64,000 nucleotides of DNA from Panopea generosa (taxonomy: Eukaryota > Mollusca > Bivalvia > Adapedonta > Hiatellidae): positions 55,571,853-55,635,852 of the forward strand of contig CM055899.1 of NCBI GenBank assembly GCA_029582155.1. The letters are read 5' to 3'. The translations under genes and the position numbers were made by a program. The notes beneath the pieces were generated by a model. It made no database searches and had not been told where the DNA came from. It saw nothing but the letters and a program-made list of their open reading frames with translations. Below are positions 51,175-61,646 of the stretch, in pieces. Numbering within the stretch: the stretch's first letter is position 1; each line of letters starts with the position of its first letter.

Positions 51175-51467
51175 CAGGCCTGATAAGCTCAGTTGGGTAC
51201 GCGTCTGACTATCAATCCAGGGGTGACAAGTTTGAATCCCCGCCCGGCAACAGTTTCCATGATGATTGATATACAACAATGTGTCTCAATATTGATATTC
51301 TCTCACAGCTGATTCAAGTGGGACAGTTATCAGTTACTTGCAGAGATGGGGTGTGCTTGAGTACATGTTAACCTTTCTGGACCCCAGGAAACAGTGGTTA
51401 GATTATCTGATCGTCTGTTCACCCTCGATGACATAAAAATGATGCTAAATATTCAGTTTATTCAATA
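51175..51467 (+). mobile_element. SINE family A, full length, in intron 1
   Basis: Head CTGATAAGCTCAGTTGGGTA, B-box TTTGAATCCC, body CAGAGATGGGGTGTGCTTGA and the 3' AAATATTCAGTTTATTC. It sits in the first intron of the minus-strand gene, antisense to it. Confidence 0.8.
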
Positions 51468-52207
51468 AAACATGTGTTTTTAGAGAAATTTGTTAAAAAC
51501 AATAAAACTAATTACAGATATCATGAACCATCAAGATAAACTGTGACGTAGAGGAATCAATATTTACTGTATGGCATATTTCTCTTTATCCATTCGTGTT
51601 TAAATTTGCCGTTTTTACAGGTGACAATTTTAAAGGAGACAGACTATTGTACAAACTATTATCTATAACACAACTACTGGGTATACATTTACTGTGTAGC
51701 ACACATAATTAATCCAGATTTGTAGCACACATAGTTGATCCAAACTGAAGTACTGTATTACTCACGTTTACCCTGTCATGACACAGTAAGTTTTGAACAC
51801 GCACCGCCTTTCCTGCATACAAAACACGTGAAACTTTGTACAGCCCAGCAATAATAATATCGGAGGATGACGGAATTGGCCGAGCATGTACGACTATCAT
51901 TTCGAACAAGGTCTGCGTTCAGTTTAATTACATGTTTAAATTCAGTATCTGAGGTTAATTATAGACTTATACGTTATCAATGGAGTATTTTGTCAGAGAC
52001 ATATAAATAACGTAATTAGGTCACTGATTCCGTGAAGTGATTCATCTGTTCATTTCAGAGTAAAGTGTTTATTCATCTTATTGGCCTGTTTTTTATTCGT
52101 AAGCTATGTAGCCCGCTTAGCTATACGATGCCATTTATTGTTGGCCTTTTGGATATTTGCGGCAGAGAGTAATGGATCAGAAAACAGAAAACTGTTTTAA
52201 TACTCAC

Positions 52208-52336
52208 CTCAGGAGCTGGACTGCAGGTACCGAACACAGCATCTACAAGATGCTCCACCACGGAAACTGCTGATGACACCATCGATGACACACCAGTCTT
52301 CACCATACCCACAACACACGAGAACAAGGAAGCCAT
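52208..52336 (-). CDS. Exon 1 of a predicted three-exon gene, 178-residue protein of unknown function
   Basis: This exon encodes residues 1-43. It starts MASLFSCVVGMVKTGV and continues as a Ser/Val-rich, partly amphipathic stretch ending in SPAPE. It is followed by a textbook donor, GAG|GTGAGTA, and the break falls exactly between codons (phase 0). The ATG is the first after the TATA box and has G at +4, although position -3 is T. Residues 6-36 are hydrophobic with scattered Ser, which could be a weak membrane or signal-like segment or an amphipathic helix; I see no clear cleavage site. The next exon is about 1.3 kb downstream across an intron that carries a SINE. I do not recognise the family. 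The case rests on promoter, splice sites and frame agreeing across three exons, not on homology. Confidence 0.55.
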
Positions 52337-52392
52337 GAACTGATTTTCTGAAATACTTGAAATCGAGAAAATTAGAATTTGAACACGAAGTC

Positions 52393-52441
52393 GGCGCGAA
52401 ATGCAACGACAGGGGTATATATAGGCAACGTTGGTCACGTG
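52393..52441 (-). promoter_or_regulatory. TATA-box promoter with E-box upstream of the three-exon gene
   Basis: On the minus strand the sequence reads CACGTG (52441-52436, a canonical E-box), then TATATATA (52423-52416), then about 80 bases to the first ATG at 52336. The usual 25-32 base spacing puts transcription start near 52390-52397, giving a 5' leader of about 55-60 bases with no upstream ATG. The local GC content rises around 52385-52405 compared with the AT-rich surroundings. The frame of exon 1 stays open upstream as far as an ATG at 52552, so an upstream start with a longer N-terminus is not excluded, but it would put the TATA box inside the coding region. Confidence 0.55.
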
Positions 52442-52729
52442 GTTAAACATTCTATTGTGTTTTGCCAAAAGGTGCGAACAACACATATTTGAGTAACGTA
52501 AACAAGTAAAAAGTTCTGAGGGTTGTCCAACAAGTAACGAGATGATCTTCATCGATTTTGATAAATCCTTCGAAACTTTGGTAAAAAATAGAAAAAATAG
52601 AAAAAATGTATACGGTACAAATCGTTATTTTATTACCGCCAAAATTGGGCGGTAGTGTTATGGATGTGTTGGTCGCTCACGCCAGATATTAGCTAAATGT
52701 CCGTATATCAATTACCATTGAGATTTTGA

Positions 52730-52810
52730 CCTGACTGGGTTTTTTCAACGGAGGATTCAAACTCATGACCCTGGATTGATAGACAGGAGCGCAACGGGAC
52801 CAGTGTTAAC
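52730..52810 (-). mobile_element. SINE family A head relic
   Basis: The complement reads CTATCAATCCAGGGTCATGA followed by GTTTGAATCCTCC, matching the anticodon-arm and B-box part of family A. The body is missing. It lies about 0.3 kb upstream of the minus-strand promoter. Confidence 0.5.
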
Positions 52811-53014
52811 ACGTGAAACATATTAATTTGTTATATTATTTATTATAGTCACTTAGTTACGTCATTATGTTCTAAATATGGCGGGTTTCGCGGAAAACGT
52901 ATTTTATTACAGCTGACAATATTATCACAGAATGTTTGTATATATGGCAAATATGGTCCTATAATATTATTACCATGTATCAAAATTAAGCAACACATTG
53001 TTAATTTTTCATAG

Positions 53015-53189
53015 AGGTGCCATAGATTTTCCGTCGTCAAGACTCGAGGCAAATGGAACAGTATTACACCAGGAGAACGGTGTGAACGTATACGTGTTCA
53101 TGAGACAAGTTAGAAAACACTTAGCCAATATACACATACAAAAGCTATCGTACGACCATCCACAAGGAAATGTACATCTTCTATTTTAA
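53015..53189 (+). CDS. Candidate terminal exon, unknown protein
   Basis: The sequence TTGTTAATTTTTCATAG provides a plausible acceptor, followed by about 57 open codons (GAIDFPSSRLEANGTV, later VYVFMRQVRKHLANIH and SYDHPQGNVHLLF) to a TAA. The composition is balanced and not repeat-derived, and CpG-containing codons are present. An AATAAA sits roughly 250 bases further on, near 53437. No upstream exon was found; the minus-strand promoter at 52.4 kb lies between this and most upstream sequence. Could equally be chance. Confidence 0.2.
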
Positions 53190-54140
53190 AGGCACTGTGT
53201 TGTGACATACATGCATTACGGCGGACACCACAGTCACGTGTCAACATTACTGAAAATAATGAAACATTATTGTGCCTGTGCATGCGGATATCTATATCAA
53301 ATCTTTTTTTTCAAACTTTGCGGGTAAACACATTGATGACATAGGACGTGAATAATCGATGCTATCAAACAGTTGAAAAGATTATCATGAGTATGGTGCC
53401 GTATAATTTACAAACCGTCGTTGCACTATTTGCAAAAATAAATTGACAGTACCGATGGTTCATCTCTATATATATATGGTGTTCGTCTTTGTTTCGTTTA
53501 ATTTCATGCCGTAATATTAAGAAAGTTTCTCTGCAATAAATATAAACTAAAGCGGATACTTTCTTTCGATTTTTACACCTCTCCATAGCCTTAGGTCACG
53601 TTGGTTCGCCACCGTGATGCCTTTAAGCAAAGCGATAGCAATTGATGTTGTGGGAAGAAATTGCATTGCATTACAATGCGTGTAATTACAACGCCTGAAA
53701 CAGGCGTAGATGCATTAAGTTTAGCGCAATTTTGTTTTTTAATACATTTTATTCAACTTTTGTATTGCGGTAGTCTAAATCGCCCCATTACTTTTCGAAC
53801 ACCCCTCATTTATCCGTCTATAAGTAGTTCAAAGTTAGAGTGAACACAAACTGCACACACGGCCCGACCACATGTACATATAGTGATGATTAGTGAGCGT
53901 GTAATGCTCCCAGGTGTGTTTACCTGTAATCCGATAAAATGTCATGCTCAGTAAATATATATATTTAATATGTATATATTTTTCATGACTGCGTCTTTTT
54001 TTCTCTTGGGGATCATTTAGCTGTCTGACCACTTATACCTCTCTTCAACGTTAAATTAATGCACAGTTGGGGTTGGGAACATAAATGATTTTTTATTTGA
54101 AACAAAAAACATACAACAGCTTGGTTTATTTTTTATTATA

Positions 54141-54279
54141 AGTTACTTGCGGAGATGGGGTGTCCTTGAGTACTGGTAAACCTTTCAGGATCCCAGGAAA
54201 CAGTGATTAGGTTAACTGACCGTCTGTTAGCCCTCGATGGCATAAAAATTAGCTAAATATTCAATCAATAAATCAATCA
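54141..54279 (+). mobile_element. SINE family A, 3' half only
   Basis: Begins AGTTACTTGCGGAGATGGGG, continues through CAGGATCCCAGGAAACAGTG and GCCCTCGATGGCATAAAAAT, and ends AATATTCAATCAATAAATC. Confidence 0.7.
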
Positions 54280-54390
54280 TATTTTTATTATTATTTTCAA
54301 CATTTTGTTAATAATGACTATCGCGTGTATTTTAAATTACGACCATTTGTTTGAGGCGTTTGTATCCAACTTCTATTATTGATACCAAGT

Positions 54391-54622
54391 GAGGGTTATC
54401 CGTGGCCGAGTGGACTAAGGCGCCGTCTTAAGATCACTTACCTCTCACCTCTAAGATCGTAGGTTCGAGTCCCGTTCGCGCCAAACACTTTATGTGAGAA
54501 AGTTTGCCTGTTACTTGCGGAAGGACGGTGGTTCTTCTCAGTCCGAGGTCTTCCTCCACCAGTAAATCTGGATATGCAAGAATGAATTGTGTTGGAAATG
54601 TCGTTAAACCCCATTAAAAACA
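54391..54622 (+). mobile_element. tRNA-Leu-like SINE, family C
   Basis: The head carries TGGCCGAGTGGACTAAGGCG (a class II tRNA D-arm), an anticodon position TAA, a variable-arm-like stretch and a B box GGTTCGAGTCCC. A SINE body follows (GTTACTTGCGGAAGGACGGT, CCTCCACCAGTAAATCTGG) and ends near GTCGTTAAACCCC. The acceptor halves (GGTTATCC and TTCGCGCC) do not pair, so it is not a working tRNA. Confidence 0.65.
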
Positions 54623-55966
54623 ATTGATATGGTGGTCACAGGTCATGTCTTTCACGGCCATATTCACAAAGCTTTTTGGATCTTTACTTAGAAAGTACCG
54701 TAACTCAATAATAAATTATAATCTTAGCTTAGATGAAAACAATTTCTTAATTTAAAGTGACACTCATACAACCACTAAGAAAGATTTCAGCTAAAAATAA
54801 GTTTAAGTAAGTAAAATATTTTATATTAAAAAATCATCAACTCTGTAGCTAGAAGTCGTTGATTTCGAAATCTTAAAATAGTATTTGAGGTGATAGTTTG
54901 GAAACTGCCTTCTGTAAATAAAATTGGAAATCCTCTATACAAAATTCAATTTGTACACATAAAGCTATCGTTTTGTGTAAAGATTTCGTGATTGTTATAC
55001 CGCATGTATATATCTACGATGCAGCACGTGCAAATCGTGAATTATCACCTGAATAGCTATTCGATAATACTTGGCTGACTTCATTGAAAGGCGTATTATA
55101 AAGTACATGTTATCATGTGTCAAATGCATGACTTGTCTTTGTATACTTGTTATTCAGTCAGATTTCAGTATACACGTTAATATGTCAATAGAATATAAGG
55201 GGTCTAACAGTGTGTGTTTATTTATCCCTTTTGTTTATTATATATTATTTATATTTTATTTGTAAAATTTTATTTATATGTTTACTTTTCTGCGCGACAA
55301 ATCATCATTTAGTGGTGAACATTTGTGCTAATTTATTTCAAAATATCTTAATAAATGCCAGGGATATGAGGCAGACACGAAAGTATGTCTATATGTGATT
55401 ATATGAAACCAATAACCGCCAATTGTGGCCCAGGTAGTATTTATGTTTGATCATAACCATTATCGTGGTTAAATTACTAGCCCTTGTGTGTTTAGGGTGC
55501 TGAGTGAGGGCAATAATAGGATCCATGTGACCATGCGTGTTGGAAGGGTAGAATGAAACACGTATTTTTGTTGAAACTCTACAGTTCTACAATTATCAAG
55601 TTCCATTCTGCATTAATGTTCATTTGCTGGTGTAGTTTTTAGATCTTTCTTTTTTTAATTCATTGTGAAATTGAGTCTGGAATAATCATTCTTACATTTC
55701 CTGCATATACCTGTTTTGTTCAGTACACGGTCAAAACCAATTCATTTATCATTTAATATGTTGCTATTTTCCCCCCTAAGCATGATTGATAAAATAATTA
55801 TCTCATAGGATATATTGATTATTTTAATATTGTTATTATCAAATTATTATTATTTTATCATTTTACTTTTACAATTATAGCACCACGTGTATTTTTAATT
55901 TAGTGCTGGATATATATCTCTATATAAGCCTTGTTAAGACAGCCCATTGCTATATCAGAGTAAAGA

Positions 55967-56088
55967 GGAAGGACGTTCTACATCTACTTCTTCCAGTGGT
56001 TAACCCCACCAACCATGCGTGATTGGGGGAAGGACGTTCTACATCTACTTCTTCCAGTGGTTAACCCCACCAACCACGCGTGATTATT
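55967..56088 (+). repeat. 61-bp direct duplication, 2 copies
   Basis: GGAAGGACGTTCTACATCTA through CCACCAACCATGCGTGATT is present twice, head to tail, differing at about one base (ATGCG/ACGCG). Confidence 0.9.
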
Positions 56089-56201
56089 ACAGGGAGGTGT
56101 GTTGTCTGTGGACTATGTTAAACGTTTTTGATAAAATTCATAGCAATAAGTAATTGTTATAAAAAGTCCTACTCCTACAGGATCAAAACAAGCGTAACTG
56201 C

Positions 56202-56453
56202 CTAATGGAGGGAACCCAGTAGCTCGGTGAATTGAGCTAAACTGGGTGTACCTAGGACATGATCTGGAAGGCTATTCCAAGCACGTAATGTCTTTGGAGA
56301 AAAGGCATTTGCACAATACTGGGTACGAGATTGTGAGGTCAGATAATTCAGGATACGTGTTGGGATAAGGTTGGGATGATGAACAAGCCCAGATCTAATT
56401 GTATAGAAATAGATTAGAGAAGATTTTAGTCGCCGATGTCCGAGGGTTTTCAA
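56202..56453 (-). pseudogene. 3' fragment of a non-LTR retrotransposon: C-terminal tail of the reverse transcriptase ORF
   Basis: The 83-codon open frame begins KTLGHRRLKSSLIYFYTI and ends with FSPKTLRAWNSLPDHVLG, then SLAQFTELLGSL and a stop. The pattern R-R-L-K-S-x-L-x-x-F-Y-x-I, then F-x-P-R/K-T-x-R-x-W-N-x-L-P and a final S-L-x-x-F-x-x-x-L is the conserved tail of CR1/Jockey/L2-type reverse transcriptases. Only this last part is present; the sequence upstream (above about 56455) is an unrelated minisatellite. That is the expected result of 5' truncation during target-primed reverse transcription, or of later recombination. No catalytic residues are included. Confidence 0.75.
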
Positions 56454-56517
56454 ATTAGGTGTTCAACATGGATGTTTCACTCTAGTTTGACTCTCCAGTA
56501 TAAATGCAATAACATCA

Positions 56518-56785
56518 TCAGGACAGGGATGATGACGGGTACAGGGGACAGGGATGATGACGGGTACAGGGACAGAGACCAAGGTAGGGACAGAGACAGG
56601 GACAGTGATGGGAACAGGGATAGAAACCAAGGCAGGGACAGAGACAGGGACAGTGACAGAGACAAAGGCAGGGACAGAGACAGGAACAGTGATGGGAACA
56701 GGGATAGAGACCAAGGCAGGGACAGAGACAGGAACGGTGATGGGAACATGATAGAGACAAAGGCAGGGACAGAGACGAGGAACGA
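56518..56785. repeat. GGGACA-derived minisatellite, 48-bp period
   Basis: Hexamers related to GGGACA are arranged in 48-bp (and one 36-bp) units marked by CAAGGCAGGGACAGAGACAG. Frames are open on both strands (RDRDSDGNRDR and VPVSVPALVS types). Confidence 0.9.
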
Positions 56786-56985
56786 GAACTTACACTGAAT
56801 TCTCTGTACTCACTGGAAACATGGCATAGGTGGATTTTTTTTTATAATTTCAAAAGTCATACATAACAGATTTGGTTGAACCTTAGCAGATTTGTTCTTG
56901 AATGTATGATGTTTATGTCAACTGAATTGAAAATAGTGTTTACTTTATAAATGACACCTGTTGTAAAATTCAAATTTTCCTCCAG

Positions 56986-57158
56986 TTGTGATTAACAGCT
57001 GGTCTGAGTTCATGACCCAACTCTCCAGCCAACTACAGTCCAGCTTCTATGGAGATAAGCCCACAATTCCACTCTTGGCCGGAATGAATTCCACTCTTCC
57101 GCGGGAATTGAAGACTATAATAAATGCTACATACATGTACATACATTGTAGTTTTTAG
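56986..57158 (+). CDS. Candidate terminal exon, unknown protein
   Basis: A good acceptor (AAATTTTCCTCCAG|TTGTG) precedes an open frame with unusually protein-like composition for this window: VINSWSEFMTQLSSQLQ, then a segment with FYGDKPTIPLLAGMNSTLPR, ending in a TAG at 57156. AATAAA lies at 57119-57124, inside the last codons. The exon would enter in phase 2. I found no convincing upstream exon on the plus strand; the preceding 0.5 kb is a GGGACA-type minisatellite. It could be an exon of a gene whose other exons are distant, a retrocopied fragment, or chance. I recognise no family. Confidence 0.27.
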
Positions 57159-57803
57159 TTGTGCTAAAAAATTTTATTGACAATTGTTATAAGATTGCAT
57201 GCATGGCATAAATTAAAGATATATACTTTGTCATTATTTTTATAAAGGAATATTGTGTTGATTTGGAAAACATTTCTGTAACCATTTCTAAAACACACTT
57301 TTTCATAATGTCCCTTCTGTGACATAACTAGGCCCAACATTACCATTATTGACCTACAACAATATTTAGTCAGTTTTATTGTTGTAAAGAAAGGAAAAAT
57401 AAAATGCACAGATCAATGAACTTGTTTTAATGATACAGTGAACAGGGTGAACATTTGAATATGATTCAGTATAAAGTTTTAAGATATTTTACTAAATAAT
57501 AATTTACAGAAGAAGCAATTAAATTAAGATTAATAATGTATTTTATTCAAACTGATTCAAACTTGATTTAATTAAAGTCCAATTTTGTGTATTCATTACA
57601 AGAATGTTGAATTTTACATACACTGACCATTCATCCGATCTGTTGTAAATCAGTAGTTCACACAGCTTATATCAATCCAAACCACATGTTTAGGTTTACA
57701 AATGTTAAGATAAGAACAAGCAGACCAGTAGTTTAGCCACACCTTCTCCATATTTGCTTAATTGCTTACCAGTCAGTTTTTTCGATATAGTGAACCCTGG
57801 CCT

Positions 57804-58042
57804 TTAACCCTTTACTCATTAGATACCCGTTTTTCCGCACCAATCACAGAAGGCCTTTGAAAACAGTGCAGGAAGAGTTCACATTGCTTGTAACGAGCAA
57901 TCTGAACACTTCCTGCACTGTTTTCCATTCTGTCAGTTATTATAAACATAATTCACCCAATAATTCAAAAGGCATCTATATTAGGTGTCCAAAGGCATCT
58001 ATATTAGGTGTCCAAAGGCGTATATATGATGTAAAGGGTTAA
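57804..58042. mobile_element. Foldback element with TTAACCCTTTAC ends and an internal 30-bp-stem hairpin
   Basis: Its termini are TTAACCCTTTAC and GTAAAGGGTTAA, exact inverted repeats of 12 bases. Inside, 57859-57888 and 57896-57925 form a hairpin with 30-base arms, 28 of them matching, around a 7-base loop (TGTAACG). Two and a half copies of GGCATCTATATTAGGTGTCC follow. I associate this layout (AACCCTTT ends around a long perfect stem) with bivalve MITEs, from memory. Confidence 0.7.
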
Positions 58043-58538
58043 CACTGATAAGCAATGTAAATTAATTAATTGACTAACATGAGTTTTTCTAAACATGTAA
58101 ACAAAAACTGTTTTTCTTCACTAACTGCATTACAAATCTCATGAGAATAGCATTCTGAGAGGCTTGAGAGAGAATTCATGATATTAATTTTTGAAAAAAT
58201 AACCAATCTGTGATAGGTTTTAACAGTTACAAGTTAGACATGGTTTTTACTCAAGTTATTGACTATTTAATTAGCCAGTTAAAGTTACATGCGAGATAAA
58301 CATTTGCATAGGTGCTGGATACAACTATCCCTGGTGTTCATAATCTTCACCATAGAGAGTTCAGAGCTGGGTTAAGCACTGGTAAACAGCAAGCACATTT
58401 CTCCACATGTGTTTTTAAAAGTGTGTAAACTGTGATAACCGCTGTGTATACCGATGTTCTATAGTAATGTTTGAGACAGTATCCCAAGTACTGCTAAAAT
58501 GGAGCATCATCCTGCAGACATATGGTATGATACCAGTC

Positions 58539-58640
58539 ACATTATACTGACACCGGGCTGACCAAATCTAGAACATTATAATGACACCGGGCTGACCAAA
58601 TCGAGAACATTATACTGACACCGGGCTGACCAAATCTAAA
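58539..58640. repeat. 34-bp tandem repeat, 3 copies
   Basis: The unit is ACATTATACTGACACCGGGC plus TGACCAAATCTAGA. It lies on the 3' side of the family B SINE head and may derive from a SINE body. Confidence 0.85.
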
Positions 58641-58694
58641 ACTATCTTCTAAATGTTGAGCACCAAGCAAAGAAGCTTTTAGTTCCATTTTTCA

Positions 58695-58782
58695 AGTCTT
58701 TGGTATGACCCTATCGGGTATTGAACCCATGACCTTCCGCAGACAAGGCTGATGCTCTACCCCCAGACCACCGCTGCTATTA
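58695..58782 (-). mobile_element. SINE family B head fragment
   Basis: The complement reads GGTGGTCTGGGGGTAGAGCA, then TTGTCTGCGGAAGGTCATGG and GTTCAATACCCGATAGGGTC, followed by ATACCAAAG as in the family B copy near 7.0 kb. Three copies of a 34-bp repeat lie just on its 3' side. Confidence 0.65.
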
Positions 58783-58968
58783 CTGTTATGACAGAGGAGT
58801 GACCATAATATGCAATCAATATTTTAAATAAACAAACTAAGTTTACTACATTTTTAAAGTACTCCAGCAAATTGAGCTGTTTAACTTCATTTATTTATCT
58901 CTTACACTTATCGAGACAAAAGATCTACCATGTTCTTCTTTGTCACTAACACTCAAACAATTACCAGA

Positions 58969-59223
58969 CCTGGGGTGGTATTCACTTGAACCATTCTTAA
59001 GAGTATTCTTAGACTTGAACTCAAGAAAGAATTTTGAAAAACACACTTAGGGACTATTTTTGAGACCAAAATTTGCAAGTATGTAGTGACGCCTAATATG
59101 TAGTCAAATAAACTCTCACAATTATTCTATCTGTCATGGTAACCTAGATAGGTTGAAATTTGGATTTTCAAGCTCAAATCTAAGAATATTCTCAAAAATG
59201 GTAACGGTGAATACGACATCAGG
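58969..59223. mobile_element. Long-armed palindromic MITE, family 4
   Basis: The left arm starts CCTGGGGTGGTATTCACTTG and the complement of the right arm starts CCTGATGTCGTATTCACCGT. Similarity continues for about 50 bases through (A)GA(A/G)TATTCTTAGA. It has no coding potential. Confidence 0.6.
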
Positions 59224-60004
59224 TTTTTTTTCTTATATGGCACTATGGGCAGAAAAACTAGTCTGGGTTCAAATAAATACACACAAAACAAGCTTATTCA
59301 GTTTATAAATGTTTAAATGCCTCTGTATCTGTATAAAGCACAATATAGAAGTCGGTAAAATATTTATATAATCTAGTTACAGTAACAGCCATAATAATTT
59401 ATAGTAATAATTATTCTTTAACAAAAATATATAATAGTCTCTGACCCACAACCAAACAGTTATCAAGGGGAATACTGAAAAAAAACCAGTAATTTTAATG
59501 TACATAAAATATAATACGTGGCACAGGGATTGTATCAAAAGAGAAAATGGCTACTGGTGTTCGTGCCAAATCTTGTAGCAATCGTTAAACTGATAACAGA
59601 AAAGAACAGGACTCAATTTCAAGAAAATTTACGTTTATGACAATTATCGTTAAGATTATCTTAAAATATTATTTACGTCTATTGCACAGAAGAACTCTTA
59701 AAGTTACAGCAAATATCAGACGTAACCTACGATTAAAATTTTTTTGTGAAGTGAAATTTAAAACCTTGCGTTTACAATTTTTTTGTGAAATAGATCCCAG
59801 TTCATTTTTCTTATATTCTGTACAAAGTTTTTACTTAGATCATCCATATATCACCGCATTATAATGAAAAAAGATGTCAAGTGCCTTCTTATTTGATATA
59901 CACTTGGTACTTGGTAATGGGACAACATATATCATACATGTTTACATAAACATATGAAATATTCCCAGAATATTTTAGACAATAACAATATCATAAGGCT
60001 TGTC
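59224..60004. other. No gene seen
   Basis: AT-rich. A 75-codon frame at 59,637-59,864 contains an internal imperfect repeat (AAATTTTTTTGTGAAGTG and CAATTTTTTTGTGAAATA) and shows no family features. Confidence 0.4.
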
Positions 60005-61200
60005 AAACAAGAGGGCCATCGTGGTCCTAAATCTCTCACCTGCCGTGCAAGAGATTCACAGTGCTAAATATATGTAAAGCTGTTTTTGATGATTCAAAGG
60101 CCACAACTCCCAGCATTAATGATTAAATTTATTGGCCACAACTCAGACTTAAATCATCTGTTTTGGCAAGAACAAGAATTTGTCTCGTGGGTGCTTAATA
60201 GTAAACAATACTTAATAGTGCAATTTGTGATAATTCATGGGCCATAACTTTGACATTAATTATTTGATTTGGCCAGTTCAAGAATTTGTTTTGTGGGTGC
60301 TTAAGTGTAAAACCTACTAAATAGTGCAATTTGTGATAATTCATGGGCCATAACTCAGACATTAATGATTAAATTTATTGGCCACAACTCAGACTTCAAT
60401 CATCTGTTTTGGCAAGATGAAAAATTTGTCTTATGGATGCTTAAGTGTAAACAATACTAAATAGTGCAATTTGTCATAATTCAAGGGCCATTTTTATGCC
60501 ATCAAGGGCTAACAGACACTCAGTTAACCCTACCACATTTCCTGGGATGCTGGAATGTCAACCAGTACTCGAGCAGACCCCATCTCCGCAAGCAACTGAT
60601 AACTTTCCCACTTGAATAAGTGATGAGAGAAGAATGATAATGAGACGCAATGTTGTATATAATCAATCATCACAGGGACATTACCCAGACAGGGATTCAA
60701 ACTCATGATCTCTGGATTGATAGTCAGACATGCTACTGACTGAGCTAATCACTCCTGGCTTTTTTGTCTGATCAAACTCTGGTAGACTAGTAGGGTATCT
60801 GCTATATATACAACTTTGCAAACAGTCAACATTTTGTTTCAAATATTACTAAAGCGTGGCTGTGTTGATTTTTTTCTATACTACCCGTAGTGCAATTTGT
60901 CATAATTTAAGGGCCTTAACATTGACATTAATTATCTGATTTGGCCAGTTCAAGAATTTGTTTTGTTGGTGCTTAAGTGTAAAAAATACTAGACTATATA
61001 GTGCAATTTGTGATAATTCAAGGGCCATAAATTTGACAATGATTTTCTAATTTGGCTAATTCAAGAATTATCTTATGGGTGCTTAAAGAATAACAAAAAT
61101 TGCAATATGTGATAATTCAAGGGCCACAACTTCAACATTAATTACATTTATCTAATTTGGCTATTTCAAGAACTGTCTAGCTGCGACCTTGTGGATGTAT
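60005..61200. repeat. Dispersed repeat array starting AACAAGAGGGCC, interrupted by a SINE
   Basis: After TCAAACAAGAGGGCCATCGT, modules of about 120 bases with GTGCAATTTGTGATAATTCA, GGGCCATAAC and AAGAATTTGTTTTGTGGGTG recur about eight times. A SINE A copy (60,491-60,760) splits one module. A shorter relative starts at 8,195 (AACAAGAGGCCCAAGAGGGC), and another fragment at about 13,740. Confidence 0.7.
60491..60760 (-). mobile_element. SINE family A, nested in a dispersed repeat array
   Basis: Read on the minus strand, the order is head (ACTGAGCTAATCACTCCTGG seen here as its complement), B box, body and tail ending TGATGGCATAAAAA. It interrupts a 'gtgcaatttgtgataattc' repeat that resumes on the far side, so it inserted after that array formed. 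Confidence 0.75.
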
Positions 61201-61370
61201 TGCTATTGTATAAGTTTGGTTAGTTAAAGTAAGCCAAAAAAAAGTTGTCTGAGACATCAGTGCATGTATATACTGTGAGCATGCATACAGCTACGGGGGG
61301 TACATTCTGGCCTCACATATTTTTCATACTACAAGTGTAAGTCATGGAGAAATTAAATTTTGAACCATTA

Positions 61371-61563
61371 GGCCATTATAAATTTATTGGTAGATTTTCA
61401 TCAAATTTTTTTCTTAAAAACGGGGAAGCTGGGAGGATTTTATTTTTTTATTTTCATTATTAAAATTTTTGATGTTTTTTTTATGAAAATAAAAAGGGTC
61501 GTGGTGACATGAAAATTAGGGGTCGGGTGGGGATGATAATCTAGCAATTAATTTATTATGGCC
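61371..61563. mobile_element. MITE, family 1, second copy
   Basis: It starts GGCCATTATAAATTTATTGG and its complement end starts GGCCATAATAAATTAATTGC. It has a G-rich interior shoulder (GGGGTCGGGTGGGG), in the opposite orientation to the copy at 7.6 kb. It lies about 85 bases upstream of the mariner transposase relic. Confidence 0.75.
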
Positions 61564-61646
61564 TTATCTGTGCCAAGTACATGTACATGCAAGTGGTAAC
61601 TGGTGTGACTGTGACAACTGTAGAATTTTCGATAGAATCTGTTAAA

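Noticed and set aside
875-51890. Shared 15-mer GACGGAATTGGCCGA at about 0.88 and 51.87 kb as a repeat family
   Set aside because: Flanks do not align; a few 15-base coincidences are expected by chance in 64 kb.
51709-51909. Possible alternative exon between exons 1 and 2 on the minus strand, ending in a GTGAGT donor
   Set aside because: No good acceptor; only the donor is convincing and the peptide has no support.
54391-54482. Intact tRNA-Leu gene
   Set aside because: Acceptor halves do not pair and a SINE body follows.
56436-56798. Charged low-complexity protein (RDRDSDGNRDR)
   Set aside because: Direct translation of a GGGACA hexamer repeat, open on both strands.
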